From Cytobacillus luteolus (GTDB lineage: Bacteria > Bacillota > Bacilli > Bacillales > Bacillaceae_L), in the NCBI RefSeq assembly GCF_017873715.1, contig NZ_JAGGKM010000010.1:1-55073 (forward strand): 55,073 nucleotides of DNA, given 5' to 3'. Positions 30,201 to 38,870 of the stretch are shown here, piece after piece (the stretch's first letter is position 1; each line of letters begins with the position of its first letter). The notes under the pieces were generated by a model, which was not told where the DNA came from, made no database searches, and was given only the letters and a program-made list of their open reading frames with translations. Made by a program: the position numbers and the translations under genes.

Positions 30201-30832
30201 TCTTCAATAATAAATGTACGGATTGAATCAATTTCTGTATCGAACAATTCAATTCTTATAGGCAATTCTTCAGTCAATGGGTATATATCAAAAATTCCTC
30301 CACGAACACTAAATTCTCCAGGTGATGACACCATGGAGGTTCGCTCGTATCCCATCGCTATTAATTTTTCTAGATAATCTGAAGCAATATCTTCTCCAAC
30401 ATTAAAGGTAAGTTGACTCGCTCTCCATATATCCTTCGGAGGAAGCAATCGCTTCAAACCCGAGATAGGTGCAATCACAATCCCATTTTTGTGTGAGTTC
30501 CAATAATTGAGTGCTTCTAATCGCTGAGACTTTAATTCTGGGCTTGCAATTCCAATTTCAGCAGCAATTAATTCATTAACAGGATATAAAAATACCTCTT
30601 CCTCGCGAACCAATGTTGTCAAATCATCGTATATCTTTTGTGCTTGATATAAATTATGTGTGACAATAAGTAAGGGTTGCTTTGTTTCATTGTATATAGA
30701 AGCCATCAATACTGTACGGGCTGACCCAGAAAGGCCTGCTATCAACTGCTCACGTAAGCCTTCATTTATGCCATTAATGACAGTAGCTATTTCATCATTC
30801 CTATAAAAGGATTGTTTCAAACCAGCTAACAA
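27299..30832 (-). CDS. mfd: transcription-repair coupling factor Mfd
   Basis: 1177 aa. It removes RNA polymerase stalled at DNA lesions and recruits UvrA. The UvrB-like N-terminal modules, the RNA-polymerase-interacting domain (IGDHVVHINHGIGKYYGIE), the RecG-like helicase (GDVGYGKTEVAIRAAFKA Walker A, IIDEEQRFGV Walker B, LTATPIPRTLHMS) and the C-terminal D7 domain are all present. The start is TTG at 30832, 7-8 nt after AGGAGG; the frame continues upstream of that site. It is separated from fin by a terminator. Confidence 0.98.
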   Translation of the reverse strand: MLAGLKQSFYRNDEIATVINGINEGLREQLIAGLSGSARTVLMASIYNETKQPLLIVTHNLYQAQKIYDDLTTLVREEEVFLYPVNELIAAEIGIASPELKSQRLEALNYWNSHKNGIVIAPISGLKRLLPPKDIWRASQLTFNVGEDIASDYLEKLIAMGYERTSMVSSPGEFSVRGGIFDIYPLTEELPIRIELFDTEIDSIRTFIIEDQRSQQKLQSITIGPATEILIAKNQLGQGINALEEGLATTLKKLKDDKVKELTLENITYELDLLKNGQFPQKMFKYLSLFYERPTSLLDYLPQNGIVILDEISRIQEMSDSLDKDEAEWYTGLLENGEAIHNLHHSHKFNVLIQKSTKPLLYLSLFLRHVPYTSPQNILNMTCKQMQNFHGQMHVLKTELDRWKKGNFSVVFLGANDERVKKLQNVLEDYDIKATPLKTDADILPGQVQIIIGDLNDGFELPLQKLAVITEEELFKKKLKKSKSRQKLSNAERIKNYSELQIGDHVVHINHGIGKYYGIETLEINGIHKDYIHIRYQGDDKLYVPVDQIDQVQKYVGSEGKEPKIYKLGGSDWKRVRKKVESSVQDIADDLIKLYAEREASKGYAFSPDGDMQREFEDAFAYQETEDQLRSIHEIKLDMERERPMDRLLCGDVGYGKTEVAIRAAFKAIHDGKQVAILVPTTILAQQHYETIRERFQDFPVTIGLLNRFRTRKQQTETIKGLQAGTVDIVVGTHRLLSKDITYRDLGLLIIDEEQRFGVTHKEKIKQLKANIDVLTLTATPIPRTLHMSMLGVRDLSVIETPPENRFPVQTYVVEYNGGLIREAIERELARDGQIFFLYNRVEDIERKAEEISMLVPDARVAYAHGRMTENELEAVMLNFLDGQYDVLVSTTIIETGVDIPNANTLIVFDADRMGLSQLYQLRGRVGRSNRVAYAYFTYRKDKVLTEVSEKRLQAIKEFTELGSGFKIAMRDLSIRGAGNILGAQQHGFIDSVGFDLYSQMLKDAIEQRRTDIPREEKFSVEIDVEVDAYIPDAYISDGRQKIDMYKRFRGIDTLEDVEELQEEMIDRFGEFPQEVAYLFKIAEMKVFARKERVEQIKQVKNEVTILLSEEASNKIDGHKLFIIGNQYGRMISLGMEGTKLKIVLHIKDVTVDKWLNVASDMIKALADTKKENVNAS

Positions 30833-30945
30833 ATAGAACCCTCCTCTCAAACAAAAACTATCTATTTAATCTCATAACTAGCTGTTGGTTTAGTTTATAG
30901 ATACGTTACAATATCTGATGTTATTCGGTTTCCTATATGAAAACA

Positions 30946-30971
30946 GAAAAATGCTTTGGAAAATCCAAAGC
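30946..30971 (-). terminator. fin terminator
   Basis: 8-bp perfect stem GCTTTGGA/TCCAAAGC (30953-30960 and 30964-30971) with a 3-nt loop, followed on the minus strand by TTTTTCTGTTTT. It makes fin monocistronic. Confidence 0.85.
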
Positions 30972-30974
30972 GAA

Positions 30975-31205
30975 TTATTGTATAAAACTTTCATACTGAT
31001 GATAATCTGGATTTCGTTCAAGAGCTTCTTGGCAGTCCTCACATATCGTCTTTATATGAATATCCCCACTTGATTCATAGGATACCATCTCTCTACGTTC
31101 ATCATCTGTTAGTTGATGTAAACCTAAGCTTTCACTATGTAATGACATACTGTCTAATGAACCAACCTTTGTACCACAATGCCTGCAATAATAATGGAGA
31201 GACAT
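30975..31205 (-). CDS. fin: anti-SigF factor Fin (YabK)
   Basis: 76 aa zinc-ribbon-like protein with two CxxC pairs, YYCRHCG at residues 5-11 and ICEDCQ at about 56-61. In B. subtilis it helps the switch from SigF to SigG by inhibiting SigF in the forespore. Length and both cysteine pairs match. A SigF/SigG-type promoter with consensus elements stands 33 bp upstream of the ATG, which fits its known forespore expression. It lies between pth and mfd. Confidence 0.95.
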   Translation of the reverse strand: MSLHYYCRHCGTKVGSLDSMSLHSESLGLHQLTDDERREMVSYESSGDIHIKTICEDCQEALERNPDYHQYESFIQ

Positions 31206-31237
31206 TTAAATTCCCCCTTAACTTAACATTTTTTTAC

Positions 31238-31267
31238 TAGTATGAACAGTTAAGGAGAACCTTATTC
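31238..31267 (-). promoter_or_regulatory. fin forespore promoter (SigG/SigF type)
   Basis: Minus strand GAATA (31267-31263), 18-bp spacer, CATACTA (31244-31238): both elements and the spacing fit the SigG consensus exactly. SigF recognises closely related sites, and fin is controlled by forespore sigma factors in B. subtilis. Confidence 0.85.
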
Positions 31268-31293
31268 ACGAGAATAAAACACATTCTTAATTA

Positions 31294-31857
31294 TTATTTT
31301 GCGTTAAATTCATTCATAACTTGTAAAAATTCACTAGTAAGCCATTTTTCACAAGCCTTAGCAGAGAGAATAATTGATTCATCTACATTTTCTTTTTCTT
31401 CTTCAGTAAACCGACCAAGGACATAGTCAGTTATCTTCATTCCATTTTTAGGACGGTCTACTCCAATACGGATACGTTTAAACTCTTGTGTGCCGACATG
31501 TTGAATAATTGACTTAATTCCATTATGTCCCCCAGCACTGCCTTTTGTTCTCAAACGAATTTTCCCAACTGGTAGATCTAAATCATCATAAATGACAATG
31601 ACATCTTCTAAATCAATATCATAATAATCCATAAGTGGACGAAGGCATTCACCCGATAGATTCATATAGGTAAGAGGTTTTAGCAATAACACTTTTTCAC
31701 CAGCACTATGCCCCACACCATATATGCCATTAAACTTCGTTTTATCTAATGAAATTTGTAGTTCGGTTGAAAGTCGGTCAACTACTTTAAAACCAACATT
31801 ATGCCTTGTTTCTTCATACTGTTTGCCTGGATTACCTAAGCCAACAATAAGTTTCAT
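31294..31857 (-). CDS. pth: peptidyl-tRNA hydrolase
   Basis: 187 aa. It frees tRNAs from peptidyl-tRNAs that drop off the ribosome (also named spoVC in B. subtilis). Signatures: [18 protein letters not shown] with catalytic His20, [10 protein letters not shown], and [16 protein letters not shown] with the conserved aspartate at about 93. It follows ctc, and the ctc-pth-fin-mfd order is conserved. Because of the ctc terminator it may rely on read-through or an unseen promoter. Confidence 0.97.
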   Translation of the reverse strand: MKLIVGLGNPGKQYEETRHNVGFKVVDRLSTELQISLDKTKFNGIYGVGHSAGEKVLLLKPLTYMNLSGECLRPLMDYYDIDLEDVIVIYDDLDLPVGKIRLRTKGSAGGHNGIKSIIQHVGTQEFKRIRIGVDRPKNGMKITDYVLGRFTEEEKENVDESIILSAKACEKWLTSEFLQVMNEFNAK

Positions 31858-31965
31858 TGCTTTCCCCTCACTTTTAATCGCTCTATATATGTATCTTATG
31901 TAATTCTAATCCAAATTTAGTAGTGCTAGAGTATTTCTAGTTTATACACTTATCCAGAGTTCGTG

Positions 31966-31991
31966 AAAAAGACGTAACCAATTAGGTTACG
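31966..31991 (-). terminator. ctc terminator
   Basis: 7-bp stem CGTAACC/GGTTACG (31973-31979 and 31985-31991), then TCTTTTTC on the minus strand, beginning 8 bp after the ctc stop. The T-run is modest, so read-through into pth is plausible. Confidence 0.65.
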
Positions 31992-31998
31992 CCGTAAC

Positions 31999-32625
31999 TC
32001 AACCTTCGCTTGTTTCTCTTCCTTCTTCCGCTTCAGGTATGCCTTCTTCTTGCTCTTCACCTGTATCAATCTCTTCCTCTTGTTTTGGAGGTTGAATTGA
32101 AGCAATCACTTCACTTTGTTCATGATTCAATTCATATTTACCTCCGGTGTGAACGTCTGAAACCAATACAGTTTGTCCGACTTCCAGGTTAGTCACATCA
32201 ATATCAATTGCTGGAGGTATATTACCAGGTAGAGCAGTAATTGATACCTGATGGATGGATTGCTGTAGTACTCCACCATCCTTGACTCCCAATGCTTCAC
32301 CAACTAAATTAACTCGTACCTCTACATCAACCTTTGTTTTCATATTGATGACTTTAAAGTCGGCATGAAGATAATCTCCTTTAACGGGATCCCTTTGCAG
32401 TTCATTTAACATAACAGGATGGTTTTCGTTATCAACGACAAGTTGAATAATCCCATTACGGCCACTTTCACGTATCGTTTTAAGAAACTCTATGCTATTG
32501 ACAAATATCGGCTTACTGCCGTTATTTCCATTAATAATAGCCGGAATATTTCCCTCTTCACGGATTCTTCTAGTCGAAGAATTTCTTAAATCCGAGCGAC
32601 CTTGCGCTTGTAATAGTATTGCCAT
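31999..32625 (-). CDS. ctc: 50S ribosomal protein L25/general stress protein Ctc
   Basis: 208 aa. L25-type N-terminal domain (about 1-95; RSDLRNSSTRRIREEGNIPAI is the familiar opening) plus the longer TL5/Ctc C-terminal beta domain and an acidic tail rich in Glu. It binds 5S rRNA in the large subunit and is induced by general stress in B. subtilis. A SigB-like promoter is visible 43 bp upstream of the ATG. AAGGAG precedes the start. It is next to prs, as in Bacillus. Confidence 0.96.
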   Translation of the reverse strand: MAILLQAQGRSDLRNSSTRRIREEGNIPAIINGNNGSKPIFVNSIEFLKTIRESGRNGIIQLVVDNENHPVMLNELQRDPVKGDYLHADFKVINMKTKVDVEVRVNLVGEALGVKDGGVLQQSIHQVSITALPGNIPPAIDIDVTNLEVGQTVLVSDVHTGGKYELNHEQSEVIASIQPPKQEEEIDTGEEQEEGIPEAEEGRETSEG

Positions 32626-32667
32626 TTAAATCACTCCTTAGGAAAATTTAATAACCCTATATTAAAC

Positions 32668-32693
32668 TTCCCCTAAAACAAAGTGGTCTAAAC
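32668..32693 (-). promoter_or_regulatory. candidate SigB promoter of ctc
   Basis: Minus strand GTTTAG (32693-32688), 14-bp spacer, GGGGAA (32673-32668). The SigB consensus is GTTTAA-N12-15-GGGWAW. ctc is a classic SigB gene in B. subtilis, and this is the corresponding position. Confidence 0.65.
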
Positions 32694-32716
32694 GTATCAT
32701 TTATGGAAAACTTTTC

Positions 32717-33670
32717 TTAATCGAAAAGTGTACTTACTGATTGTTGCTCATATACTCGGATAATTGCTTCTCCAATTAATGGTGCAACAGAAAGTTGAGT
32801 AACCTTATCAATTAATTTCTCTTCATCTAGAGCAATACTGTTTGTAACCACTAACTCTTTGATTTTAGAATTTTGGATACGGTCCATTGCTGGCCCTGAA
32901 AGTACAGGATGTGTACAACATGCATACACTTCTGATGCCCCATTTTCTATCAAGGCATTCGCAGCTAAAGTAATTGTACCCGCTGTATCGATAATATCAT
33001 CGATTAAGATAGCTGTTTTACCTTCAATATTACCTACAATATTCATAACCTCAGCCACATTCGGTCTTGGTCTTCTTTTATCAATAATGGCAATTGGCGC
33101 TTTTAGACGGTCAGCCATTTTACGCGCACGTGTTACCCCACCATGGTCAGGAGATACAATCACAATATCATTTAGATTTTTACTTTCAAAGTAGTCAGCT
33201 AAAATTGGTACACCCATTAAATGGTCAATTAGGATATCAAAAAACCCTTGAATTTGTGGAGCATGAAGGTCAAGTGTAATCACTCGGTGAGCTCCTGCAG
33301 TCTCTAACAGGTTAGCTACTAGCTTTGCTGTAATTGGCTCACGAGCACGTGCTTTACGGTCTTGTCTGGCATAACCATAATAAGGCATAACAATATTCAC
33401 TGTTTTAGCTGATGCACGTTTAAGTGCATCTATCATAATTAATAGTTCCATTAGGTGTTCATTAACTGGAGCACTTGTAGATTGGATGACGAACACGTCA
33501 CATCCACGAATACTCTCTTCAATATTAATTTGAATTTCCCCATCGCTAAATTTAGCAACTGAACATTTGCCTAGTTCTACTCCAACTTCTTTTGCAATTT
33601 GTTCAGCAAGAGCTGTGTTCGAGTTTAATGTAAATAGTTTTAGTTTCGAATTGCGATATTGATTTGGCAT
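32717..33670 (-). CDS. prs: ribose-phosphate pyrophosphokinase (PRPP synthetase)
   Basis: 317 aa. It makes PRPP from ribose 5-phosphate and ATP for purine, pyrimidine, NAD, His and Trp synthesis. Class I signatures: [27 protein letters not shown] (divalent-metal and ATP region, about residues 132-142), [11 protein letters not shown] and the PRPP loop [10 protein letters not shown] (about 222-231). It follows glmU by 24 bp and probably shares its transcript. Its product is the substrate of hprT and the effector sensed by PurR in this same region. Confidence 0.98.
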   Translation of the reverse strand: MPNQYRNSKLKLFTLNSNTALAEQIAKEVGVELGKCSVAKFSDGEIQINIEESIRGCDVFVIQSTSAPVNEHLMELLIMIDALKRASAKTVNIVMPYYGYARQDRKARAREPITAKLVANLLETAGAHRVITLDLHAPQIQGFFDILIDHLMGVPILADYFESKNLNDIVIVSPDHGGVTRARKMADRLKAPIAIIDKRRPRPNVAEVMNIVGNIEGKTAILIDDIIDTAGTITLAANALIENGASEVYACCTHPVLSGPAMDRIQNSKIKELVVTNSIALDEEKLIDKVTQLSVAPLIGEAIIRVYEQQSVSTLFD

Positions 33671-33694
33671 TGTGATGTACCCCTCCGTAAGGTT

Positions 33695-35071
33695 TTAATC
33701 TTTTTTACTATTTAATCGATCTACATAGTCTTCTTTGTTTATTTGACGAGCACGTGCGATACTTAATGCGTTTCCAGGGACATCGTTGGTAACTGTGGAT
33801 CCAGCAGCTACATAAGCCCCTTTACCAACCGTAACAGGAGCAATTAAATTTGAGTTACATCCGATGAATGCTCCATCCTCTATTTTTGTTAGAAATTTAT
33901 TTTTTCCATCATAATTAACTGTAATGGAACCACAGCCTAAATTTACGTCTGAACCAACTTCTGCATCACCAATATAACTTAAGTGAGAAGCTTTACTTCC
34001 TTTTCCAAAAGTTGACTTTTTCACTTCTACAAAGTTCCCTATCTTCACTTCGTCGCCAAGTTCTGAGTCAGGACGTATATGAGCAAAAGGTCCGATTGCT
34101 ACATCATTTCCAATACTACTATCATGTGCAACTGATTGACGAATAACCGTTCTATTACCTACATGGCAATTATTGATTTCTGTGTTTGGTCCAATCTCGC
34201 AGTCTGCTCCAATGTTGCTATTGCCCTTTATAACCGATCCTGGGTATATAACAGTATCTTGTTCAATTGTTGCATCTGCACTGATGTAGGTATTGTTAGG
34301 ATCAATAATTGTAACACCATTTAACATGTGTTGTTTATTTATACGTAATTTCATTAATTGTTCAGCTTGAGATAAAGCAAATCGATCATTTACACCTAAT
34401 GTTTCTTCGAAAGAATCCGTTTGGAATGCAGATACAATCTCACCTTGATTTTTTAAAATTTCAATTACGTCTGGTAAGTAGTATTCACCTTGTACATTGT
34501 TATTCGAAACACTGTTTAATGCCTCAAATAATAATTTATTGTCGAAACAATACGTACCTGTGTTAATTTCCGTAACCATTCGTTCTTGTTCGGTTGCATC
34601 TTTATGCTCAACAATTTTTTGAACGAGCCCTTCTTCATTACGAATTACTCTTCCATAACCAGTCGGATCATTAGCTTTTGCAGTTAAGATTGTTGCCTTT
34701 GCTCCTGTTTCTTCATGATGCAAAAGAAGCGCTTCCATCGTTTTAGTTGTAATTAATGGTGTATCGCCACAAATAACAAGGGTAACTCCTTCTTTGTCTG
34801 CAAGATTGCTAGAAGCTTGCATTACAGCATGAGCAGTACCTAATTGCTCTTCTTGAAGTACATATTCACTACCATCACCAATCTGAGATTTCACTTGCTC
34901 AGCGCCGTGACCAACAACGATAACAGATTTTTGTAAAGAAAGCTTTGTCACCTGATCTACTACGTGCTGCACCATTGGCTTGCCACATACAGGATGTAGA
35001 ACTTTGTAGAGCTTTGATTTCATTCTTGTTCCTTGACCAGCAGCCAATATAACTGCATATCTATTTATCAT
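33695..35071 (-). CDS. glmU: bifunctional GlmU (UDP-GlcNAc synthesis)
   Basis: 458 aa. The N-terminal uridyltransferase ([18 protein letters not shown], about 1-230) and C-terminal left-handed beta-helix acetyltransferase (hexapeptide repeats, about 250-445; [23 protein letters not shown]) make UDP-N-acetylglucosamine from glucosamine-1-phosphate for wall and teichoic acid synthesis. Start ATG 35071 has GGAGG 9 nt upstream; the frame extends ten codons further without a site. It lies between spoVG and prs as in B. subtilis (gcaD). Confidence 0.97.
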   Translation of the reverse strand: MINRYAVILAAGQGTRMKSKLYKVLHPVCGKPMVQHVVDQVTKLSLQKSVIVVGHGAEQVKSQIGDGSEYVLQEEQLGTAHAVMQASSNLADKEGVTLVICGDTPLITTKTMEALLLHHEETGAKATILTAKANDPTGYGRVIRNEEGLVQKIVEHKDATEQERMVTEINTGTYCFDNKLLFEALNSVSNNNVQGEYYLPDVIEILKNQGEIVSAFQTDSFEETLGVNDRFALSQAEQLMKLRINKQHMLNGVTIIDPNNTYISADATIEQDTVIYPGSVIKGNSNIGADCEIGPNTEINNCHVGNRTVIRQSVAHDSSIGNDVAIGPFAHIRPDSELGDEVKIGNFVEVKKSTFGKGSKASHLSYIGDAEVGSDVNLGCGSITVNYDGKNKFLTKIEDGAFIGCNSNLIAPVTVGKGAYVAAGSTVTNDVPGNALSIARARQINKEDYVDRLNSKKD

Positions 35072-35240
35072 TTTTAGGCCTCCATTAACCTTTTTATCCA
35101 ATACGAATATATCTTAAATAGAGACCTATTTCAAGGAAACAATTATTATCGGAAATATTTGTTTTAATATGACATATATAGGAATCGACTAAACATGGGG
35201 GATTTCGTTGAATTTAATAAGATAAGAGGGTTTTTTAGAA

Positions 35241-35274
35241 AAGTAAAAAGAGCCTAAAGCTTATGTAGGCTCTT
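35241..35274 (-). terminator. spoVG terminator
   Basis: AGAGCCTA/TAGGCTCT stem (35249-35256 and 35266-35273) with TTTTTACTTTT following on the minus strand. Confidence 0.85.
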
Positions 35275-35294
35275 CGATGTATGAAAATCATTTT

Positions 35295-35585
35295 TTATGA
35301 TGCGCCCGCTTCTTCAAATTCAACCTCTAACTCACCAAGTCGGTGGTATTCAGCTAAAACCGCATCTTGGATTTTTCCGCGAGTGCTAGAATTAATTGGA
35401 TGTGCAATATCACGGAATTCTCCATCAGGAGTACGTTTGCTTGGCATTGCTACAAACAAGCCATTATTACCATCAATAACACGAATATCATGAACAACAA
35501 ATTCATGGTCTAATGTTATCGAAGCAATAGCTCTCATACGCCCTTCTGTGTTTACGCGTCGTAATCTTACGTCAGTTACTTCCAT
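35295..35585 (-). CDS. spoVG: regulator SpoVG
   Basis: 96 aa, nearly identical in length and opening ([17 protein letters not shown]) to Bacillus SpoVG. It is a small nucleic-acid-binding protein that affects septation, sporulation and other processes; in other Firmicutes it influences virulence and capsule genes. The ATG at 35585 follows GGTGG at suitable distance. In B. subtilis spoVG is transcribed by SigH and repressed by AbrB; I see a GGAAAT-type -35 in the 190-bp upstream gap but no convincing SigH -10. Confidence 0.96.
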   Translation of the reverse strand: MEVTDVRLRRVNTEGRMRAIASITLDHEFVVHDIRVIDGNNGLFVAMPSKRTPDGEFRDIAHPINSSTRGKIQDAVLAEYHRLGELEVEFEEAGAS

Positions 35586-35815
35586 TGTGTGTTCACCACC
35601 TTTTCTAAAATTAGAAAAACACAAAAACCAGGTTAAATAGTATGACTAGGTTTTTAATGATTTCCTTATTGCCAGACTATAGTAATCTGACAATTTAAAA
35701 CTTAGTTATGTTATTCAACGGATTTTTGTGTATTCCTTCTAATTTAGAAAAGTTTTTTAAAAAAATTGATAATTTTTGGATAAATGATGAAAAATTTGCG
35801 TTTTTTTATGTTTTT

Positions 35816-36193
35816 TTACGACTTTACGAGTGCAATAACCTCAATTTCGACAAGTACATCTTTTGGTAAGCGAGCAACCTCAACACAAGATCTAGCTGGC
35901 TTATGATTCCCAAAATACTCTCCATACACTTCGTTTAATTCTGTAAAATCGTTCATATCTTTTATAAAAACAGTAGCTTTGACGACAGTATCCAATGATG
36001 CACCTGCTGCATCTAGTACGGCTTTTAAATTTTCAAAAACCTGTGTAGTTTGTTCTTTAATATTGCCGGTGATTAAATCTCCGTCTGCTGTTAAAGGTAT
36101 TTGTCCAGAACTATAAAAGAGATTGTTAACAACGATCCCTTGTGAGTATGGCCCAATTGCTTTTGGCGCATTATTAGTATCTATGTACTTCAT
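35816..36193 (-). CDS. ridA: RidA family enamine/imine deaminase (YabJ)
   Basis: 125 aa. It hydrolyses reactive 2-aminoacrylate-type intermediates released by PLP enzymes. Signatures: [10 protein letters not shown] at the N-terminus and the substrate arginine in [19 protein letters not shown] (about residue 104). It overlaps the purR stop by 4 bp (ATGA), so it is translationally coupled to purR. In B. subtilis YabJ is reported to be needed for purine control through PurR, which the pairing supports. Confidence 0.97.
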   Translation of the reverse strand: MKYIDTNNAPKAIGPYSQGIVVNNLFYSSGQIPLTADGDLITGNIKEQTTQVFENLKAVLDAAGASLDTVVKATVFIKDMNDFTELNEVYGEYFGNHKPARSCVEVARLPKDVLVEIEVIALVKS

Positions 36194-37068
36194 TCTTCAT
36201 CCACCGTTCCTTCATCATATTGTTCCTGTGCGATCTCACCCAGTGATTTTAAATAAGAGAAGTAGTTACCTTCACTAACCGAAATTTGTTTTTCTTTGAC
36301 GTTAACATCAGTTAGTTTAACTAATGAGATATATTCATCTATTAAACGCTCTTCAATATCTTCAGCCTCAACTAAAACACCAATCCCAGCAACATGCGCA
36401 TTGAACTCTTCAAGCATACTTACCATGCCATTGATTGTTCCTCCAGCCTTCATGAAGTCATCGATAATTAGAACGCTCGATCCTTCATTTAAGCTCCTTT
36501 TCGCTAAGACCATTGTTTGTATACGCTTAGTCGATCCAGATACATAATTAATACTAACCGTTGATCCTTCTGTCACTTTACTGTCTCTTCTTACAATAAC
36601 GACAGGTACATCTAAATACCGAGCTACTGCGTATGCTAATGGAATACCTTTTGTAGCTACGGTCATTACGACATCAATCTTACGGTCAGAGTAGACAGAT
36701 GCATATAGCCGACCAATCTGGTTCACTATTTGTGGATCCCCTAAAATATCTGCAAGATAAAGGTAGCCTCCAGGAAGTAATCGATCAGGGTTGGCTATCT
36801 GTTCACGTAACTCACTGATAAATCCCTTAGCCTCTACCTCTCCTACATAAGGAATATACTTTACTCCCCCTGCTGCTCCAGAAACAGTTTGCAACGTACC
36901 AATTCCTTGTTGTTCGAAGGTTTGTTTAATAATCGTTAAATCCTCACTAATAGACGATTTAGCTGAATCATACCGGTCTGCAAAAACGGTAAGAGAAACT
37001 AAACGGCGTGGGTGCTGTAGTAAGTAATTCGTCATATCTACTAGTCTACTGCTTCGACGAAATTTCAT
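36190..37068 (-). CDS. purR: purine biosynthesis repressor PurR
   Basis: 292 aa. An N-terminal winged helix (about 1-75; [19 protein letters not shown]) is fused to a type I phosphoribosyltransferase-like domain whose PRPP motif [12 protein letters not shown] (about 200-211) senses PRPP, which relieves repression. A pair of inverted PurBox-like sequences lies just upstream of the gene, consistent with the autoregulation known in B. subtilis. It is cotranscribed with ridA. Confidence 0.97.
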   Translation of the reverse strand: MKFRRSSRLVDMTNYLLQHPRRLVSLTVFADRYDSAKSSISEDLTIIKQTFEQQGIGTLQTVSGAAGGVKYIPYVGEVEAKGFISELREQIANPDRLLPGGYLYLADILGDPQIVNQIGRLYASVYSDRKIDVVMTVATKGIPLAYAVARYLDVPVVIVRRDSKVTEGSTVSINYVSGSTKRIQTMVLAKRSLNEGSSVLIIDDFMKAGGTINGMVSMLEEFNAHVAGIGVLVEAEDIEERLIDEYISLVKLTDVNVKEKQISVSEGNYFSYLKSLGEIAQEQYDEGTVDEE

Positions 37069-37088
37069 TATAAGAGATGACCTCCCGG

Positions 37089-37132
37089 AAATCCGAATAT
37101 TTTTATTAATATTACCATTAATATCCGGATTT
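37089..37132. promoter_or_regulatory. PurBox-like inverted pair upstream of purR
   Basis: AAATCCGAATATT on the plus strand (37089-37101) and AAATCCGGATATT on the minus strand (37132-37120) face each other 18 bp apart. The B. subtilis PurBox is AWWWCCGAACWWT, used as an inverted pair with similar spacing; these match 12/13 and 11/13. The pair overlaps the ispE stop and could also fold as a hairpin. Confidence 0.6.
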
Positions 37133-38000
37133 AATCAAGTTGATTTCGATCTCCCATCATACGGACAGCATACACTTGATCACAAAAACCGCGAAGTCCA
37201 TTATAAACACGTTGCATTCTAGACTCATGTTGTACAAGTCCAAAAACAGTTGGTCCACTTCCACTCATTAATACAGCGTCCGCTCCGAACCGTTTCATTT
37301 GTTCTTTAATGTGAGCAACCTCTGGGTACAATTTCAGGGTAACATCTTCAAGAACATTGCCAACTAGGCTGCATATCCCAGGGTAATCCTTATTTTCGAT
37401 AGCTTGTACCATACCAGAAACATCAGGATGTGTAATGTTTTCAAGCTTTAGGTTACGATAAACATCTGCTGTAGATACCCCTATTGATGGTTTTGCAAGT
37501 ACCACCCAACAGTGTGGAGGTGCACTAATATGCTCAATTTGTTCACCCCGTCCTGTTGATATGGCTGTTCCTCCATAAACACAGAAAGCAACGTCTGAGC
37601 CAATCTCTGAACCAATGTCAGCAAGCTCGTCCACTGTTAGACCTATTCCCCATAATTTATTTAAGCCACGCAGTGTAGCAGCTGCATCACTACTTCCACC
37701 CGCCAACCCAGCTGCAACAGGAATGGTCTTTGTGATTGTAATTTCAACACCCTTTTTAATGCCATAGCGTCTTTTTAATAAACTAGCCGCTTGATAGGCT
37801 AAGTTTCGATTATCATCTGGTACAAATCGATTATGAGACAGAATTTTTATTGTATCGCTCTCAAGCTCAAATAATTCTATACGGTCTGCTAAATCAATGG
37901 TAGTCATAATCATCTTCACTTCATGAAAACCATCAGGGCGTTTATGTAAAACATCTAGGGACAAATTAATCTTTGCCGGTGCTTTTACTAATAACCTCAA
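37131..38000 (-). CDS. ispE: 4-diphosphocytidyl-2-C-methyl-D-erythritol kinase
   Basis: 289 aa GHMP-family kinase of the non-mevalonate (MEP) isoprenoid pathway. The ATP-binding [20 protein letters not shown] and C-terminal [12 protein letters not shown] are clear, with [12 protein letters not shown] at the start. I chose the TTG at 38000, preceded by AGGTGA, because family proteins begin two or three residues before KAPAKIN; a GTG at 38009 is the alternative. Located between sspF and purR, as in Bacillus. Confidence 0.96.
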   Translation of the reverse strand: MRLLVKAPAKINLSLDVLHKRPDGFHEVKMIMTTIDLADRIELFELESDTIKILSHNRFVPDDNRNLAYQAASLLKRRYGIKKGVEITITKTIPVAAGLAGGSSDAAATLRGLNKLWGIGLTVDELADIGSEIGSDVAFCVYGGTAISTGRGEQIEHISAPPHCWVVLAKPSIGVSTADVYRNLKLENITHPDVSGMVQAIENKDYPGICSLVGNVLEDVTLKLYPEVAHIKEQMKRFGADAVLMSGSGPTVFGLVQHESRMQRVYNGLRGFCDQVYAVRMMGDRNQLD

Positions 38001-38163
38001 ATCTTTCACCTACTTTACCGTCTTCAAAATATATATCCACATTGTACCACAAATCAATGGTTTAAGTATGCCTTACATCATTACACTAAACCATTAATGA
38101 ATGTATATATTCGCAACCGTCATGTTAGATAATTATATCTTTGGCAAATAGCAAGAAAAATAA

Positions 38164-38194
38164 AACAAAAGAGCCGAAGCTATTCGCTTCGGCT
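38164..38194 (-). terminator. sspF terminator
   Basis: 9-bp perfect stem AGCCGAAGC/GCTTCGGCT (38172-38180 and 38186-38194), 5-nt loop, then CTTTTGTTTT on the minus strand. Confidence 0.92.
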
Positions 38195-38212
38195 GCCGTA
38201 GTTTTGTTAGTT

Positions 38213-38398
38213 TTATTTATTTGAACTGTTGGAAAGTTGTTGCTGAGCAATCTCTATCGCACGCTTCACCATATTCCCAGCGTCTTTAGCACGGATTGCA
38301 CTCCATCCATCATTTTGAACAGTGTCATAGAACCCTAAGTCCTTTGCTAACTCTTCTTTAAATTGATGAGACATAATGCCCTTACGACGTCTACCCAG
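38213..38398 (-). CDS. sspF: small acid-soluble spore protein SspF (alpha/beta-like), CTG start
   Basis: 61 aa if started at CTG 38398, giving (M)[12 protein letters not shown]. This matches the length and opening of B. subtilis SspF (MGRRRGVMS...). Conserved SASP segments are [15 protein letters not shown] and [23 protein letters not shown] ends 9 nt before the CTG; an upstream TTG (38407) touches the ribosome site and the internal ATG (38374) is too far. It should bind DNA in the dormant forespore. A SigG-type promoter lies upstream and a strong terminator downstream. Confidence 0.92.
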   Translation of the reverse strand: MGRRRKGIMSHQFKEELAKDLGFYDTVQNDGWSAIRAKDAGNMVKRAIEIAQQQLSNSSNK

Positions 38399-38438
38399 GT
38401 TAAACAACTCCTCCTGATTTAAATTCCTACGACAGAAT

Positions 38439-38469
38439 TAGTATTTGAAGAATTGCCGGGCATTTATGA
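38439..38469 (-). promoter_or_regulatory. candidate SigG promoter of sspF
   Basis: Minus strand TCATA (38469-38465), 19-bp spacer, AATACTA (38445-38439). This is 4/5 and 6/7 against the SigG consensus GHATR/CATNHTA. SSP genes are SigG-controlled in B. subtilis. Confidence 0.5.
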
Positions 38470-38510
38470 ACTCCTTATATATCCAACATAAACTTATTTA
38501 CGTTATTTTA

Positions 38511-38543
38511 AAAAACAAAAAGCAGCAAACCACTGTCTACTGC
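38511..38543 (-). terminator. veg terminator
   Basis: 9-bp stem with two wobbles (38522-38530 and 38535-38543), then TTTTTGTTTTTT on the minus strand. The hairpin overlaps the veg stop codon. Confidence 0.75.
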
Positions 38544-38806
38544 CCACTTATCGCCATATTCCCAGATGTTTCTTCAAAGAATGTTAATTGTACAGTTTCC
38601 GTTAAAACGTCTGCATAACTATATGAAACACGCTCAAACGAATTTTCATCTTGATCTAATTCTACTACAAATACGGAAGGATACGTTTCTGAAAGTACTC
38701 CTGAACGCTCAATTGTCTTTCTTCGGCCACCATTTGCTTTTAGTGTTAACCTTTTACCAAGGTTTACATCTAAAGTTCTCTTGATATCCATTAAAGTTTT
38801 TGCCAT
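38537..38806 (-). CDS. veg: Veg protein (biofilm regulator)
   Basis: 89 aa with the typical opening [19 protein letters not shown] and the [14 protein letters not shown] segment. B. subtilis Veg is a highly transcribed small protein that stimulates biofilm matrix genes, apparently by countering SinR. ATG 38806 has GAGGTGG just upstream; the longer frame has no start support. Two consensus SigA promoters precede it. A structural role is sometimes proposed from its SH3-like fold, and the mechanism remains unclear. Confidence 0.94.
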   Translation of the reverse strand: MAKTLMDIKRTLDVNLGKRLTLKANGGRRKTIERSGVLSETYPSVFVVELDQDENSFERVSYSYADVLTETVQLTFFEETSGNMAISGQ

Positions 38807-38828
38807 ATCACTCCACCTCACTATTCTC

Positions 38829-38857
38829 ATTATAGCACCTAGTAACAATTAAGTCAA
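38829..38857 (-). promoter_or_regulatory. veg promoter P2 (SigA)
   Basis: Minus strand TTGACT (38857-38852), 17-bp spacer, TATAAT (38834-38829). It would give a very short leader before the veg ribosome site. Confidence 0.85.
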
Positions 38858-38870
38858 ATACAAAACTAAA

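Noticed and set aside
35640-35700. Possible SigH promoter of spoVG
   Set aside because: AAGGAAAT resembles the SigH -35, but no GAAT-type -10 lies 11-14 bp downstream, so I do not call it.
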